Positions 32,231-34,025 of a DNA stretch of 34,025 bases are shown here, in pieces. The position numbers and the translations under genes were made by a program. Source of the stretch: Halioxenophilus sp964342265 (GTDB taxonomy: Bacteria > Pseudomonadota > Gammaproteobacteria > Pseudomonadales > Cellvibrionaceae). Positions within the stretch are counted from its first letter, which is position 1; each line of letters opens with the position of its first letter. The stretch spans positions 1 to 34,025 of the forward strand of contig CAYFFE010000030.1 in the NCBI GenBank assembly GCA_964342265.1. The letters run 5' to 3'. The notes below the pieces were generated by a model that did not search any database, had not been told where the DNA came from, and saw nothing but the letters and a program-made list of their open reading frames with translations.

Positions 32231-32251
32231 TATAATTGAGCGTTTACGCTC
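32231..32251 (+). promoter_or_regulatory. Candidate rpoD promoter -10 and 5' hairpin
   Basis: TATAAT (32231-32236) is a perfect -10, but no good -35 lies 16-18 bases upstream. Directly after it GAGCG (32238-32242), loop TTTA, CGCTC (32247-32251) form a 5-bp hairpin that would be at or near the 5' end of the transcript and could stabilise it. AAGG serves as the rpoD ribosome site about 7 bases before its ATG. Confidence 0.45.
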
Positions 32252-32283
32252 TTCGTAATCACTGGTTTTTTGCAAGGTTAAGA

Positions 32284-34025
32284 ATGGCCGAAGATACCCA
32301 GCAACAATCACGCATCAAAGAACTCATCGCCCGCGGTAAAGAACAAGGTTTTTTAACCTACTCTGAGGTCAACGACCACCTACCCGACGACATCTCCGAC
32401 CCGGATCAGGTCGAAGAAATCATCCAAATGATCAACGACATGGGCATTCAGGTGTTCGAAACAGCACCCGATACCGATCAGTTGATGATGACCGATGGTG
32501 AGTCGTCCACCGATGAAATTGCCGCCGCCGAAGCCGCCGCCGCGCTGGCCGCCGTAGAAACCGAGGCCGGTCGCACCACCGATCCCGTGCGCATGTACAT
32601 GCGCGAAATGGGCACGGTAGAGCTGCTCACCCGCGAGGGCGAGATTGCCATTGCCAAGCGCATCGAAGAAGGCGTGCGCGAGCTGATGCACGCCCTGGCG
32701 TTTTGGCCCGGTGCCGTGGAAAAAATCCTCCACGAATACGACCTAGTCAACCAGGAAGAGCGCCGCCTGGCCGACGTTATCTCCGGCTGGCTCGACCCCA
32801 CCGAAGACGTACCGCCGGCCGAAATCGTCTCGCCTCAACCCGAAGCGAAAAAAGACGACGACAAAAACGACGACGATGACGAAGAAGAAGACGATAGCGA
32901 CTCCGATGACGACGACGAAGAAGGCATTTCCGGGGTAGACCCCGAAGAAGCCAAAGAGCGCTTCGGCAAGTTGCAGGAGCAATTGGCTACCGTGGTTGCC
33001 GCGTTGGAAAAACACGGTCGTGCCAGCAAAGAAGCCATCACCGCCATGGAAAACCTGGGCGACACCTTCAAATTCTTCAAATTGCCGCCGCGCCAGTTCG
33101 AGCCCATTTACACCTACGTGCGCGACGTACTCGACCGCGTGCGCCGGGAAGAACGCAACATCATGAGCTTGTGTGTGCGCAAAGGCAAAATGCCACGCAA
33201 AACCTTCATGAAAGAATTCCCCGGTAACGAAACCGTGGAAGAGTGGATTCCCGATATCGTCGGCAAAAAACGCGACTACTCCGAAAACCTGCGCCCGCTG
33301 ATGAACGAAATCATGCGCTCCCAGCGCAAACTGGCGCAAATCGAAGAGGAAACCGGGCTCGATTTAGCCACCATTAAAGAAATCAACCGCCGCATGTCCA
33401 TCGGCGAAGCCCGCGCCCGCCGCGCCAAAAAAGAAATGGTTGAGGCCAACCTGCGTTTGGTTATCTCCATCGCCAAAAAGTACACCAATCGCGGATTGCA
33501 ATTCCTCGATTTGATTCAGGAAGGCAACATCGGCTTGATGAAAGCCGTGGACAAATTCGAATACCGCCGCGGCTACAAATTCTCCACCTACGCCACTTGG
33601 TGGATTCGCCAGGCCATAACGCGCTCCATCGCCGACCAGGCACGCACCATTCGGATTCCGGTGCACATGATAGAGACCATCAACAAGCTCAACCGTATTT
33701 CACGGCAGATGCTGCAAGAAATGGGACGCGAGCCAACGCCGGAAGAATTGGGCGAACGCATGGACATGCCCGAAGATAAAATTCGCAAAGTGCTTAAAAT
33801 CGCCAAAGAGCCCATCTCCATGGAGACGCCCATCGGCGACGACGAAGATTCGCACTTGGGCGATTTTATCGAAGACACCACCGTGCATTCACCGGTCGAC
33901 ACCGCCACAGGCCAAGGCCTAACCGAAGCCACACGCGAAGTGTTAGCCGGCCTAACCGCCCGCGAAGCCAAAGTGCTGCGCATGCGTTTTGGCATCGACA
34001 TGAACACCGACCACACGTTAGAAGA
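32284..34025 (+). CDS. rpoD: RNA polymerase primary sigma factor RpoD (partial, cut by window end)
   Basis: Housekeeping sigma70 that directs RNA polymerase to most promoters. About 580 codons are visible and the frame runs open off the right edge. Visible parts: region 1.1 at the N-terminus, region 1.2 (DPVRMYMREMG), a non-conserved region with a very acidic Asp/Glu/Ser tract at 191-213, region 2 from about residue 380 (EMVEANLRLVISIAKKYTNR, then IQEGNIGLMKAVDKFEYRRG, and YATWWIRQAI for -10 recognition and melting), region 3, and the beginning of region 4 (LTAREAKVLRMRFGI). The -35-recognition helix of region 4.2 lies beyond the window. Start is the ATG at 32284. It is the last gene of the macromolecular synthesis group, with its own promoter candidate. 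Confidence 0.97.
   Translation, partial: MAEDTQQQSRIKELIARGKEQGFLTYSEVNDHLPDDISDPDQVEEIIQMINDMGIQVFETAPDTDQLMMTDGESSTDEIAAAEAAAALAAVETEAGRTTDPVRMYMREMGTVELLTREGEIAIAKRIEEGVRELMHALAFWPGAVEKILHEYDLVNQEERRLADVISGWLDPTEDVPPAEIVSPQPEAKKDDDKNDDDDEEEDDSDSDDDDEEGISGVDPEEAKERFGKLQEQLATVVAALEKHGRASKEAITAMENLGDTFKFFKLPPRQFEPIYTYVRDVLDRVRREERNIMSLCVRKGKMPRKTFMKEFPGNETVEEWIPDIVGKKRDYSENLRPLMNEIMRSQRKLAQIEEETGLDLATIKEINRRMSIGEARARRAKKEMVEANLRLVISIAKKYTNRGLQFLDLIQEGNIGLMKAVDKFEYRRGYKFSTYATWWIRQAITRSIADQARTIRIPVHMIETINKLNRISRQMLQEMGREPTPEELGERMDMPEDKIRKVLKIAKEPISMETPIGDDEDSHLGDFIEDTTVHSPVDTATGQGLTEATREVLAGLTAREAKVLRMRFGIDMNTDHTLE

Noticed and set aside
32743..33339. 198-residue minus-strand frame opposite rpoD
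   Set aside because: Phe/Val/His-rich mirror of the acidic RpoD region; antisense artefact.

Overview
The window is a housekeeping stretch of a gammaproteobacterial chromosome. Gene order (rpe-gph-trpE; amgK-murU divergent from lptD-surA-pdxA-rsmA-apaG-apaH; folB-tsaD divergent from rpsU-yqeY-dnaG-rpoD) and protein types (Asp-rich HemB, ApaH with GDLQG, DUF3530 protein) resemble Pseudomonas and the marine Cellvibrionales (Saccharophagus/Teredinibacter-like). The genus is an inference, not demonstrated. GC looks moderate. No tRNA, rRNA, insertion sequence, prophage or CRISPR array was seen.

Layout. 179-1180: hemB (minus). 1824-7513: a minus-strand block rpe-gph-trpE-trpG-trpD-trpC closed by a strong intrinsic terminator. 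7560-8789: a DUF3530 exported protein (plus). 8808-10534: murU-amgK (minus, cell-wall recycling). 10718-17621: lptD-surA-pdxA-rsmA-apaG-apaH (plus), tightly packed. 17705-18727: galE (minus). 19114-23863: the stress operon prkA-yeaH-spoVR (plus). 23902-26238: a regulatory locus with a minus-strand HTH-REC response regulator and a plus-strand REC-histidine kinase. Between them lies a 462-base region with a perfect-consensus sigma70 promoter and a strong terminator, a candidate small RNA or attenuated leader. 26250-27140: an EamA transporter (minus), with a terminator only 27 bases before its start. 27447-28885: tsaD-folB (minus). 29261-34025: the macromolecular synthesis genes rpsU, yqeY, dnaG and rpoD (plus); rpoD is cut by the window end.

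How the genes work together. rpe/gph sit with the tryptophan branch, which here converts chorismate through indole-3-glycerol phosphate; trpF, trpB and trpA are elsewhere. AmgK and MurU feed recovered MurNAc back to UDP-MurNAc, next to outer-membrane assembly genes lptD and surA. PrkA, YeaH and SpoVR form a conserved stress/starvation trio. rpsU, dnaG and rpoD link translation, replication and transcription initiation.

The most notable unexplained signal is 24578-24764: three ACAAAT/ATTTGT hexamers spaced about two helical turns apart, three 9-base GACAG repeats over the -35 box, TTGACA-16-TATAAT, then about 100 bases of C/U-rich non-coding sequence ending in a textbook terminator.
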